64,000 nt of DNA from Allobosea sp. Root381. GTDB taxonomy: Bacteria; Pseudomonadota; Alphaproteobacteria; Rhizobiales; Beijerinckiaceae. Both the position numbers and the translations under genes were made by a program. The DNA lies in assembly GCF_001429395.1 (NCBI RefSeq), contig NZ_LMJT01000013.1, positions 35,758 through 99,757 of the forward strand, in the 5' to 3' direction. Below are positions 57,300 to 64,000 of this stretch, piece after piece. How positions within the stretch are numbered: the stretch's first letter is position 1; each line of letters begins with the position of its first letter. Below the pieces are notes generated by a model. That model had not been told where the DNA came from, made no database searches, and saw only the letters and a list, made by a program, of their open reading frames with translations.

Positions 57300-58343
57300 C
57301 TATTTCGGCAGCGCCTTCACTTCCTTGTCCCACTTGGCGAGCAGGCGGGTGCGCTCGGCGGAGGAGCCGTATTTCACGAAGTCGTAGTTGATCAGCTTCA
57401 TCTGATCCATTTTGGGTGACTGCGCCGGCACAGGCGCCGCCTTGTTCGACGGCACCTGATAGGACTTGGCCGGCGCCGCCAGCGCCTGGGCCGCGGGCGT
57501 CAGGGCCCAGTCGTAGAACTTCTTGGCGTTGTCGAGATTGCGCGCGCCCTTGACGATCGACATCGAGCCGATCTCGTAGCCCGTGCCCTCGCAGGGCGCG
57601 ACCGGCTTGATCGGATCGCCCTGCACGGCGAAGACCACCGCGTCATGGATGAAGACGATGCCGACGGCGGTCTCGCCGAGGCTCGCCGCCTTGGCGGGCG
57701 CGGCGCCCGACTTGGTGTACTGGCTGACGTTCTTGTGCAGCGCCTTGAGATAGTCGAAACCCTTCTCCTCGCCCATGAGCTGCACGACGGTCGCGAGCAG
57801 GTTGTAGGCGGTGCCGGACGAGTTCGGATCGGCGACCTGCACGTCGTCCTTCAGCTTGGGGTTGAGCAGGTCGGCCCAGCATTTCGGCTCGGGGATACCC
57901 TTCGACTTGATCTGCTCGGTGTTGAAGCCGAAGCCGAGCGCGCCGGCATAGATGCCGATCGAGCGCTGCTTGGCGGCCTTCCACTGGTCGATGGCCCAGC
58001 TGTTGAGCTCGGCGTTCTTCGGCGATTCATATTCCTGCGTCAGCCCCTCCTCCGCCGCCTGGAGATGCGGATCGCCGGTGCCGCCCCACCAGATGTCGCC
58101 GCGCGGGTTGGAGGATTCCGCCTTGAGCTGGGCGTAGATCTCGCCGGCCGACTTGCGGGTCATCGCGACCTTGATACCGGTCTCCTTCTCGAAGGCGTTG
58201 GACATGGCGCGGCACCATTCCTCCTGGACGCCGCAATACATCACCAGCGAACCCTGGGCGCTGGCGGAACCGGTCGAGAAAGCGCTGGCGGCGGTCGCGG
58301 CGAGGGCGAAGAGCCCTGCCTTGAGCCCGGAACTGATCTGCAT
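57300..58343 (-). CDS. AfuA-type ABC substrate-binding protein (annotated class: iron(III); likely sugar/cyclitol phosphate)
   Basis: 347-residue periplasmic protein with a Sec signal (about 1-30, SASAQ). The mature start SLVMYCGVQEEWCRAM and the GDIWWGGTGDPHLQAA segment place it in the AfuA/FbpA-like class. AfuA was shown to bind hexose phosphates. His233-Asp234 (FIHDAV) and Glu252 (PCEGTG) lie where I recall the AfuA ligand residues, and the tyrosine pair of ferric-binding FbpA proteins is not evident. It is encoded next to a phosphatase and an inositol-dehydrogenase-like enzyme. ATG 58343 follows GGGAGG. Confidence 0.85.
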   Translation of the reverse strand: MQISSGLKAGLFALAATAASAFSTGSASAQGSLVMYCGVQEEWCRAMSNAFEKETGIKVAMTRKSAGEIYAQLKAESSNPRGDIWWGGTGDPHLQAAEEGLTQEYESPKNAELNSWAIDQWKAAKQRSIGIYAGALGFGFNTEQIKSKGIPEPKCWADLLNPKLKDDVQVADPNSSGTAYNLLATVVQLMGEEKGFDYLKALHKNVSQYTKSGAAPAKAASLGETAVGIVFIHDAVVFAVQGDPIKPVAPCEGTGYEIGSMSIVKGARNLDNAKKFYDWALTPAAQALAAPAKSYQVPSNKAAPVPAQSPKMDQMKLINYDFVKYGSSAERTRLLAKWDKEVKALPK

Positions 58344-58359
58344 GATGACCTCCCTGATG

Positions 58360-58374
58360 AGAACCTTCGGTTCT
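58360..58374. promoter_or_regulatory. Small intercistronic hairpin 5' of the AfuA-like gene
   Basis: AGAACC-TTC-GGTTCT, perfect 6-bp arms, 17 bp before the binding-protein ATG and just upstream of its ribosome site. It may mark a processing site that stabilises the downstream mRNA. Confidence 0.4.
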
Positions 58375-58415
58375 TCTGTGATTGTTATGAAGCTGAGACG
58401 ACTTTCCCCCAAAGA

Positions 58416-59216
58416 TCAACGGATATCGCGCTGGCTAACGATGCCGGTGATGGCTTCGAGCTCGGCAGCGAGCGCCGGCGTGCAGCAGAGCACCGGGTTA
58501 CCCGTCGAAATGCCGTCCCCGGCGAAGAAATCATTCACCGCCGCGCCCGCTTCGCTGGCGATCAGCAGCCCCGCCGCGACGTCCCAGGCATTGATGTGGA
58601 GCTCGGCATAGGCGTCGGTGCGGCCGTTGGCGACGTGGCAGATGCCGAGCGCGCCCGAGCCCGCGCGCCTGACCGCCGCGCCGGCCGTATAACCGCGTTC
58701 GACCATCGCGAGATAGTTCTGCACCGGAATGCGGGTCGACCAGCCGAGTTCAATACAGGCGCGGCCGATCTCGCCGCCGCCGGAAACCGCGATCGTCTGG
58801 CCGTTCATGGTGGCGCCCTGCCCGCGCCGCGCGCAGTAGAGCTCCTCCAGCGCAGGCGCCGCGATGACGCCGATCTCGGGCCTGCCGTTCAGCAGAAAGC
58901 CGATCGAGATGCACCAGTTGCGGTCGTTGCGCGCGAAATTCGCGGTCCCGTCGATCGGATCGATGATCCAGACCGCATCGGAGGCCTCGCCGCCGCCCTC
59001 CTCGCCGATCACCGCATCAGTGGGGAAGAGCGTCGAGAGACGCTCACGCAGGAAGCTCTCGACCGCGCCATCGGCGATGGTGAGCCAGTCCTGCGCGCCC
59101 TTCATGGTCACGCCCAGGCTGTCATTCCTATTGAAATAGTCGAGCGCCATGCGGCTCGCCTCCCCGACGAGGCCGAGCACGGCATAATAGCGCAGTTCAA
59201 GTTCCGCTGGCGTCAC
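58416..59216 (-). CDS. Inositol monophosphatase family protein
   Basis: 266-residue Mg-dependent phosphatase of the IMPase fold. Metal site: GEE at 71-73, DPIDGT at 86-91 and WDVAAG at 211-216 (Asp212). These ligands are complete, so it should be active on a sugar or inositol monophosphate (or on a nucleotide, as in the CysQ branch). It ends 72 bp before the AfuA-like gene and starts 2 bp after the IolG-like gene. Context suggests it dephosphorylates the imported compound. Confidence 0.9.
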   Translation of the reverse strand: MTPAELELRYYAVLGLVGEASRMALDYFNRNDSLGVTMKGAQDWLTIADGAVESFLRERLSTLFPTDAVIGEEGGGEASDAVWIIDPIDGTANFARNDRNWCISIGFLLNGRPEIGVIAAPALEELYCARRGQGATMNGQTIAVSGGGEIGRACIELGWSTRIPVQNYLAMVERGYTAGAAVRRAGSGALGICHVANGRTDAYAELHINAWDVAAGLLIASEAGAAVNDFFAGDGISTGNPVLCCTPALAAELEAITGIVSQRDIR

Positions 59217-59218
59217 GC

Positions 59219-60220
59219 TTAGCCCTCCGCCAGCGAGACAGCGACCGGCTTGCCGGTCCGCGCCGATTCCGCCGCGGCATCGGCGAGGATCTGCGCCTTC
59301 AGCCCGTCGAGCCCGGACGGCGTCGGCGCCTTGCCGCCCTTGCAGGCGGCGAAGAAGGCGTCGAGCTCGGCGCGATAGGCAGCCGCGTAGCGCTCAAGGA
59401 AGAAGTTCTGCACCGGATCGGCGCGGAAGCCGGAGGCGGTGGCGCTCTCGACCGTCGTCTCGTGGACGTTGCCGGCGCGCAGCATGCCCTTCGAGCCATG
59501 CACCTCGATGCGCTGGTCGTAGCCGTAGGTTGCGCGGCGCGAGTTCGAGATCTGGGCGATCTTGCCGGAAGCCGTCTTCATCAGCACGGCGGCGGTATCG
59601 ACGTCGCCGGCCTGCCCGATCGCCGGATCGACCAGCGCGGAGCCGAGCGCGAAGACCTCGACCGGTTCCTCGGCGAGGAGGAATCGGGCCATGTCGAAGT
59701 CGTGGATCATCATGTCGCGGAAGAGCCCGCCCGAGCGCTTCACATAGTCGACCGGCGGCGGCGAAGGGTCGCGCGAGATCACGCTGACGATCTCGATCGC
59801 GCCGGCCTCGCCCGCGCGCAGCCGGCTTTCGAGCGCCGCGAAATTCGGGTCGAAGCGCCGGTTGAAGCCGATCATCAGCGGCCGACCGGAGTTTTCCACA
59901 GTGGCGAGGCAGCAGCGAATCCGCGCAGCGTCGAGATCGACCGGCTTCTCGCAGAACACGGCCTTGCCGGCCGAGACCGCCTGCTCGATCAGGTCGGCAT
60001 GAGTATCGGTCGGCGTGCAGATCAGCACGGCGTCGATGGTGGAATCCGACAGGATCGCCTCGGCGCTCGCGGCCTTGGCGCCGCTGGCGGCAGCAAGCGA
60101 GGCGGCGGCATCCGCCATCGCATCGGCGACGGCAACGAGCTCGGCGTCGGCCCGCGCCACCACGTTCAGCCCATGGATGCGGCCGATCCGGCCCGCTCCC
60201 AGCAATCCAACCCGCATCAT
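59219..60220 (-). CDS. Gfo/Idh/MocA oxidoreductase, inositol 2-dehydrogenase (IolG)-like
   Basis: 333-residue NAD(P)-dependent dehydrogenase. GAGRIG (8-13) binds the dinucleotide. Lys92 is in CEKPVDLD, and Asp169 and His173 are in RDMMIHDFDMAR; these correspond to the Lys-Asp-His catalytic set of Bacillus inositol dehydrogenase. SNSRRATYGYDQRIEVHGSKG is also IolG-like. It probably oxidises an inositol or related cyclitol at C2. It is 2 bp before the IMPase gene and 40 bp after the SDR gene. Confidence 0.87.
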   Translation of the reverse strand: MMRVGLLGAGRIGRIHGLNVVARADAELVAVADAMADAAASLAAASGAKAASAEAILSDSTIDAVLICTPTDTHADLIEQAVSAGKAVFCEKPVDLDAARIRCCLATVENSGRPLMIGFNRRFDPNFAALESRLRAGEAGAIEIVSVISRDPSPPPVDYVKRSGGLFRDMMIHDFDMARFLLAEEPVEVFALGSALVDPAIGQAGDVDTAAVLMKTASGKIAQISNSRRATYGYDQRIEVHGSKGMLRAGNVHETTVESATASGFRADPVQNFFLERYAAAYRAELDAFFAACKGGKAPTPSGLDGLKAQILADAAAESARTGKPVAVSLAEG

Positions 60221-60260
60221 CTTAAGTCCGTCCTCACTTCACCGCCGCAATGACGGCACT

Positions 60261-61061
60261 CTAGTCATGCGCGCCCAGAATCGTCTGGTCGAAATCAATG
60301 TTGGAACCCGTCATCAGGCCGGATTCGTCCGACGCCAGATAGGCAACGGCGCGGCCGACCTCGCGCGGGTCGAGCAGGCGGCCGAAAGGCTGGCCGGCCG
60401 CAGCCTCCGCGAGCCAGCCATCCTGCGCGCCATGGCGGCGGCGCATGATCGCATCCTCGCCCGGCGTCGCCATCCAGCCGATATTCAGGCCGTTGACGCG
60501 GATTTTGTGTGCCAGAAGCCCGAAGGCCGCGTTCTTCGTCAGCGTCGCCAGTGCGCCCTTGGAGACGCTGTAGGCGGAGAGGAAGGGCTGGCCGCCATGG
60601 GCCGACATCGACTGGATGTTGACGATGGTGCCGGCGATGCCGAGGCGGCGCATCAGTTCGGCAGCATCCTGGATCAGGAAGAAGGGTGCGCGCAGATTGA
60701 TCGCCATGATGCGCTCATAGAGCTCGGGCGAAGTGTCGAGGATCGTGCCGCGGTCAGTGTCTCCGGCGGCGTTGACGAGACTATCGAGGCGCCCGAAGGC
60801 GGCCTCCGCCGCCGGCACGATCGTCCGCACCGCGGCGAGGTCGGCGAGATCGACGCTGTGGAAGCGCGCATCGCAGCCATCGCTGCGCAGGCTCGCAGCC
60901 ACGGCTTCGCCGCGCTCGCGGTTGCGCCCCGTCAGGGGCAGGCCGGCGGCGCCGGCTGCGGCAAATTCGCGCGCCACGGCTTCGCCGAGTCCCTGGCTCG
61001 CACCGGTGACGACGGCCACCTTGCCGGCGAGATTCCGGCCGATCGACGCAGCTTCCGACAA
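60261..61061 (-). CDS. Short-chain dehydrogenase/reductase (active-site complete)
   Basis: 266-residue classical [11 protein letters not shown] (19-26), NAAG (97-100), Ser151 or Ser153 (NIQSMS), Tyr164 and Lys168 (YSVSK). The substrate is unknown, but operon position as first gene before the IolG-like and IMPase genes suggests a polyol or keto-cyclitol. A GGAA-N6-TTCC motif lies 57 bp upstream of its start. Confidence 0.88.
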   Translation of the reverse strand: MSEAASIGRNLAGKVAVVTGASQGLGEAVAREFAAAGAAGLPLTGRNRERGEAVAASLRSDGCDARFHSVDLADLAAVRTIVPAAEAAFGRLDSLVNAAGDTDRGTILDTSPELYERIMAINLRAPFFLIQDAAELMRRLGIAGTIVNIQSMSAHGGQPFLSAYSVSKGALATLTKNAAFGLLAHKIRVNGLNIGWMATPGEDAIMRRRHGAQDGWLAEAAAGQPFGRLLDPREVGRAVAYLASDESGLMTGSNIDFDQTILGAHD

Positions 61062-61117
61062 CGGACGTCCCTCTCCCCAAGCCGAGACGGCATGATTTGT
61101 TGATTTTTATCAGACTT

Positions 61118-61131
61118 GGAATATCCATTCC
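61118..61131. promoter_or_regulatory. IolR-type operator motif upstream of the SDR-iolG-IMPase-ABC operon
   Basis: GGAATATCCATTCC fits GGAA-N6-TTCC, the consensus reported for the RpiR-type repressor IolR of Sinorhizobium inositol genes. The arms extend by one base each side (TGGAAT / ATTCCA). It lies in an AT-rich patch 57 bp before the first gene of the operon, on the promoter side. Confidence 0.55.
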
Positions 61132-61285
61132 ATTCTTCGCGCAGGCGAGTCAAGGCGCCCGAACGGCCTTGCGGCAGCGCTGCCCGGCCAGCGCCGCACG
61201 CCGCGCTTGAGCCCGGCGTCGCGCCCGCCTACCACGCGCGAAACCATCCTTCGACGCAAAGGGCCGCCACGCCGCGGCATGGATC

Positions 61286-62149
61286 ATGTCCGACAGCACC
61301 GCCATCCTCACCCTGTCCTGCCCCGACCGACCGGGCATCGTCGCGGCCGTCTCGACGCTTCTGTTCGAGGCTGGCTGCAACATCCTCGACGCCCAGCAGT
61401 TCGACGACGTCGAGACCGGCCGCTTCTTCATGCGGGTCGTCTTCGCACGGCTCGACGCAGCGCGCCCGCACGTGGCCATCGCCGCGGCCGTCGGCGATCT
61501 CGCGCAGCGCTTCGAAATGAGCTTCACCCTGCGCGAGAATGCGGCAAAGAAGCGCGCCTTGCTGCTGGTCTCCAAGTTCGATCACTGCCTCAGCGACCTG
61601 CTCTATCGCTGGCGCATCGGCGAACTGCCGATGGAGGTGGCGGGCATCGTCTCCAATCATGGCCGCGAGCATATCGCCTCGACCGACCTCGGCGACCTGC
61701 CCTTTCACCACCTGCCGGTGACGCGACAGACCAAGATGGAGCAGGAGGCGGAGATCTGGCGGCTGGTTCAAGAGACGAAGACCGACCTCGTCGTGCTGGC
61801 GCGCTACATGCAGATCCTGTCGGACGGGCTCTCCGCCAAGCTGCTCGGCCGCTGCATCAATATTCATCACTCCTTCCTGCCCGGTTTCAAGGGCGCCAAA
61901 CCCTATCATCAGGCGCATGAGCGCGGCGTGAAGCTGATCGGCGCGACGGCCCACTACGTCACCTCCGACCTGGACGAGGGCCCGATTATCGAGCAGGACG
62001 TCGAGCGGATCTCGCATCGCGACACGCCCGACGACCTCGTTCGCAGGGGTCGCGACATCGAACGGCGCGTCCTGGCCCGGGCCGTGCTCAATCATCTCGA
62101 GGATCGCGTCGTTCTGAACGGAAAGAAAACTGTCGTCTTCGCGGCCTAG
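61286..62149 (+). CDS. purU: Formyltetrahydrofolate deformylase
   Basis: 287-residue enzyme that hydrolyses 10-formyl-THF to formate and THF, balancing one-carbon pools. An N-terminal ACT domain (about 5-80: [20 protein letters not shown]) joins a formyltransferase domain. The catalytic Asn-His-Asp set is visible in [11 protein letters not shown] and the [13 protein letters not shown] loop. The ATG at 61286 gives the family length; the 224-bp gap to the divergent SDR gene holds both promoters. Confidence 0.93.
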   Translation: MSDSTAILTLSCPDRPGIVAAVSTLLFEAGCNILDAQQFDDVETGRFFMRVVFARLDAARPHVAIAAAVGDLAQRFEMSFTLRENAAKKRALLLVSKFDHCLSDLLYRWRIGELPMEVAGIVSNHGREHIASTDLGDLPFHHLPVTRQTKMEQEAEIWRLVQETKTDLVVLARYMQILSDGLSAKLLGRCINIHHSFLPGFKGAKPYHQAHERGVKLIGATAHYVTSDLDEGPIIEQDVERISHRDTPDDLVRRGRDIERRVLARAVLNHLEDRVVLNGKKTVVFAA

Positions 62150-62270
62150 TCGGCACGAAATTGTGATTCGCGGTTCCTGGTCGGCAGATTCTGCAAATAC
62201 GACGGATTGGAGGCGGCCACCCCTGCGGTTCACGCGGAGTTGCCCTGCGCTGCACAGTTGACGCCTTCGT

Positions 62271-62286
62271 TGGCACATGCCTTGCT
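62271..62286 (+). promoter_or_regulatory. Sigma-54 (RpoN) -24/-12 promoter
   Basis: TGGCACATGCCTTGCT matches TGGCACG-N4-TTGCW at all but one base. GG (62272-62273) and GC (62284-62285) have the obligatory 10-bp spacing. It lies 67 bp before the Tat-exported binding-protein gene, giving a leader of about 55 nt. An NtrC-type activator site would be expected further upstream; none was identified by eye. Confidence 0.7.
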
Positions 62287-62352
62287 GGAGCACCAACCAG
62301 AAGAACGGCGCACAAGCGCCGGCAACGGCTATTGATCAAAGTGGAGGCATTT

Positions 62353-64000
62353 ATGAACGAGCAGGAAATCCGCGGTCTCGTCGCGGATGTGAAGGAAGGC
62401 GCGCTGTCGCGGCGGTCCTTCATCAAGAGAATGGCTGCAGTCGGCATCGCCGCGCCGATCGCGAGCCAGATCCTCGCGTGGAACGATGTCGCGATGGCGA
62501 ACGCCACGCTGCAGTACAAGCCGACCAAGGCCGGCGGCGGCGGGCCGCTGAAGATGCTGCTCTGGCAGGCTCCGACGCTGCTGAACCCGCATTTCGCCTC
62601 GGGCACCAAGGACCAGATCGCCTCGCGCATCTTCTACGAGCCGCTCGCCGGCTGGGACAAGGAAGGCAACCTGATCCCGCAGCTTGCCGCCGAGGCGCCG
62701 AGCAAGGCCAATGGCGGCCTGTCGGCCGACGGCACGACCGTCACCTGGAAGCTGAAGCCGGGCGTCAAATGGCATGACGGCAAGCCGTTCACCGCCGACG
62801 ACGTCGTCTTCACCTGGGAATACGCTGCCGATCCGGCGACCGCCGCCTACACCACGGGCGCCTACAAGGACATCAAGGTCGAGAAGGTCGACGACCTGAC
62901 GGTTAAGGTGATCTTCGCCCAGCCGACGCCGTTCTGGGCCGACCCCTTCGTCGGCGTCGCCGGCATGATCCTGCCGAAGCACCATTTCGGCGAGTACAAG
63001 GGCGCCAAGTCGCGCGAGGCTCCGGCCAACCTGAAGCCCGTCGGCACCGGCCCCTACAAGTTCGCCGACTTCAAGCCGGGCGACATCCTCACCGGCACCC
63101 GCAACGAGACCTACCACATCGCCAACCAGCCGCAGTTCGACACGCTCGAGGTCAAGGGCGGCGGTGACGCGGTCTCGGCGGCGCGCGCCGTGCTGCAGAC
63201 CGGCGAATACGACTATGCCTGGAACCTGCAAGTCGAGGACGAAGTCCTCAAGCGCATGGAAACCGGCGGCCGCGGCAAGATCTCGGCGGTGGCATCGGGC
63301 GACATCGAGTTCATCATCCTGAACACGACCGATCCGTGGACCGAGGTCGATGGCGAGCGTTCGAGCGTCAAGACCAAGCACCCGACGCTGTCGGATCCGA
63401 AGGTCCGAGAGGCATTCAACCTGCTGATCGACCGCGACTCGATCCAGAAGTTCATCTATGGCCGCGGCGGCACCGCGACGGCGAGCTTCGTCAACGAGCC
63501 GAAGCAGTTCAAGTCGTCCAAGCTCAAATATGAGTTCAACATCGACAAGGCCAACAAGATCCTCGACGACGCCGGCTGGAAAAAGGGCTCGGACGGCATT
63601 CGTGAGAAGGACGGCAAGAAGCTCAAATACGTCTACCAGACCTCGATCAACGCGCCGCGCCAGAAGACCCAGGCCATCATCAAGCAGGCCGCCCAGCGCG
63701 CGGGTATCGACCTGGAACTGAAGTCGGTCACGGCCTCGGTGTTCTTCTCGTCGGACGTCGCGAACCCCGACACCTACACCAAGCTCTACACCGACATCGA
63801 GATGTACACGACGACGCAGCCGCAGCCTGATCCGGAGCGTTTCCTCAACCAGTTCGTCTCCTGGGAAATCGCCACGAAGGAGAACAAGTGGCTCGGACGC
63901 AACGTCTCGCGCTACTCGGACCCGGCTGCCGACGAAGCCTACAGGGCCGCCCAGAAGGAGCTCGATCCGGCCAAGCGCGCCGCGCTGCTGATCAAGGTCA
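62353..64000 (+). CDS. Peptide-type ABC substrate-binding protein (family 5), Tat-exported, 3'-truncated by window edge
   Basis: 549 codons are visible before the window ends; no stop is reached. GGAGG lies 6 bp before the ATG. The N-terminus has a twin-arginine signal (SRRSFIKRMAAVGIAAPIAS, about 19-38), unlike the other binding proteins here, which use Sec. SBP_bac_5 hallmarks: PHFASGTKDQIASRIFYEPL, VKWHDGKPFTADDVVFTW and PVGTGPYKF. It probably heads a peptide/nickel-type ABC operon that continues past the window, and the sigma-54 promoter suggests nitrogen control. Confidence 0.88.
   Translation, partial: MNEQEIRGLVADVKEGALSRRSFIKRMAAVGIAAPIASQILAWNDVAMANATLQYKPTKAGGGGPLKMLLWQAPTLLNPHFASGTKDQIASRIFYEPLAGWDKEGNLIPQLAAEAPSKANGGLSADGTTVTWKLKPGVKWHDGKPFTADDVVFTWEYAADPATAAYTTGAYKDIKVEKVDDLTVKVIFAQPTPFWADPFVGVAGMILPKHHFGEYKGAKSREAPANLKPVGTGPYKFADFKPGDILTGTRNETYHIANQPQFDTLEVKGGGDAVSAARAVLQTGEYDYAWNLQVEDEVLKRMETGGRGKISAVASGDIEFIILNTTDPWTEVDGERSSVKTKHPTLSDPKVREAFNLLIDRDSIQKFIYGRGGTATASFVNEPKQFKSSKLKYEFNIDKANKILDDAGWKKGSDGIREKDGKKLKYVYQTSINAPRQKTQAIIKQAAQRAGIDLELKSVTASVFFSSDVANPDTYTKLYTDIEMYTTTQPQPDPERFLNQFVSWEIATKENKWLGRNVSRYSDPAADEAYRAAQKELDPAKRAALLIKV

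Overview
The window is a GC-rich, gene-dense chromosomal stretch of an alphaproteobacterium. A Hyphomicrobiales (Rhizobiales) member near Bosea, Bradyrhizobium or Methylobacterium fits best. This is inferred from a coxMNOP-like oxidase cluster, a DUF6494 protein, an Irr-type iron box, an IolR-type operator motif, many ABC/TRAP solute-binding proteins and characteristic intergenic palindromes. No database search was possible. I see no rRNA, tRNA, CRISPR array, transposase, integrase or phage gene, so this reads as ordinary metabolic chromosome.

Layout. 1-4510: a polyamine-type ABC importer (the binding protein is cut by the left edge) with an NHL beta-propeller protein. 4656-5672: a small stand-alone M41 (FtsH-type) peptidase-like protein and a DUF6494 protein. 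5805-12041 (minus): an aa3-type terminal oxidase operon followed by a groEL without groES. 12630-15733: a D-aminopeptidase-like serine hydrolase overlapping a family-5 peptide-binding protein. 15780-20032 (minus): an RND efflux pump. 20248-22644: a divergent Crp/Fnr regulator and a globin-coupled chemoreceptor. 22756-25360: D-cysteine desulfhydrase, an atypical SDR and a methyltransferase. 25567-28548: an iron/haem-type ABC importer behind an Irr-like box. 28628-30460: a MocR regulator and a DUF983 protein. 30568-36414: a branched-chain 2-oxoacid dehydrogenase operon (E1alpha, E1beta, E2, E3) with a divergent Lrp-type regulator. 36430-39334 (minus): nadC followed by a PhnN/AMP-phosphorylase-like fusion. 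39683-42602: a TAXI-TRAP transporter. 42881-44214: an alpha/beta hydrolase and a cytochrome c. 44697-51315: a dipeptide ABC operon with an M20 peptidase. 51550-53725: a Nudix hydrolase and a Na/Pi cotransporter. 53874-61061 (minus): SDR, inositol-dehydrogenase-like enzyme, inositol-monophosphatase-like enzyme and an AfuABC-type importer. 61286-64000: purU and a Tat-exported family-5 binding protein, cut by the right edge, behind a sigma-54 promoter.

Two systems deserve most attention. The first is the minus-strand operon 61061 to 53874. It joins an AfuA-type transporter (a family known to import sugar phosphates) to an IMPase, an IolG-like dehydrogenase and an SDR, and a GGAA-N6-TTCC motif (the IolR consensus) lies just upstream. 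I read it as a candidate uptake and catabolic route for a phosphorylated cyclitol or sugar. The second is the nadC-phnN/deoA pair. One polypeptide could convert a nucleoside monophosphate to ribose-1,5-bisphosphate and then to PRPP, which NadC uses.

Intergenic DNA is rich in hairpin repeats, several with compensatory stem changes. They sit at convergent gene ends and inside transporter operons, where they may terminate or process transcripts.
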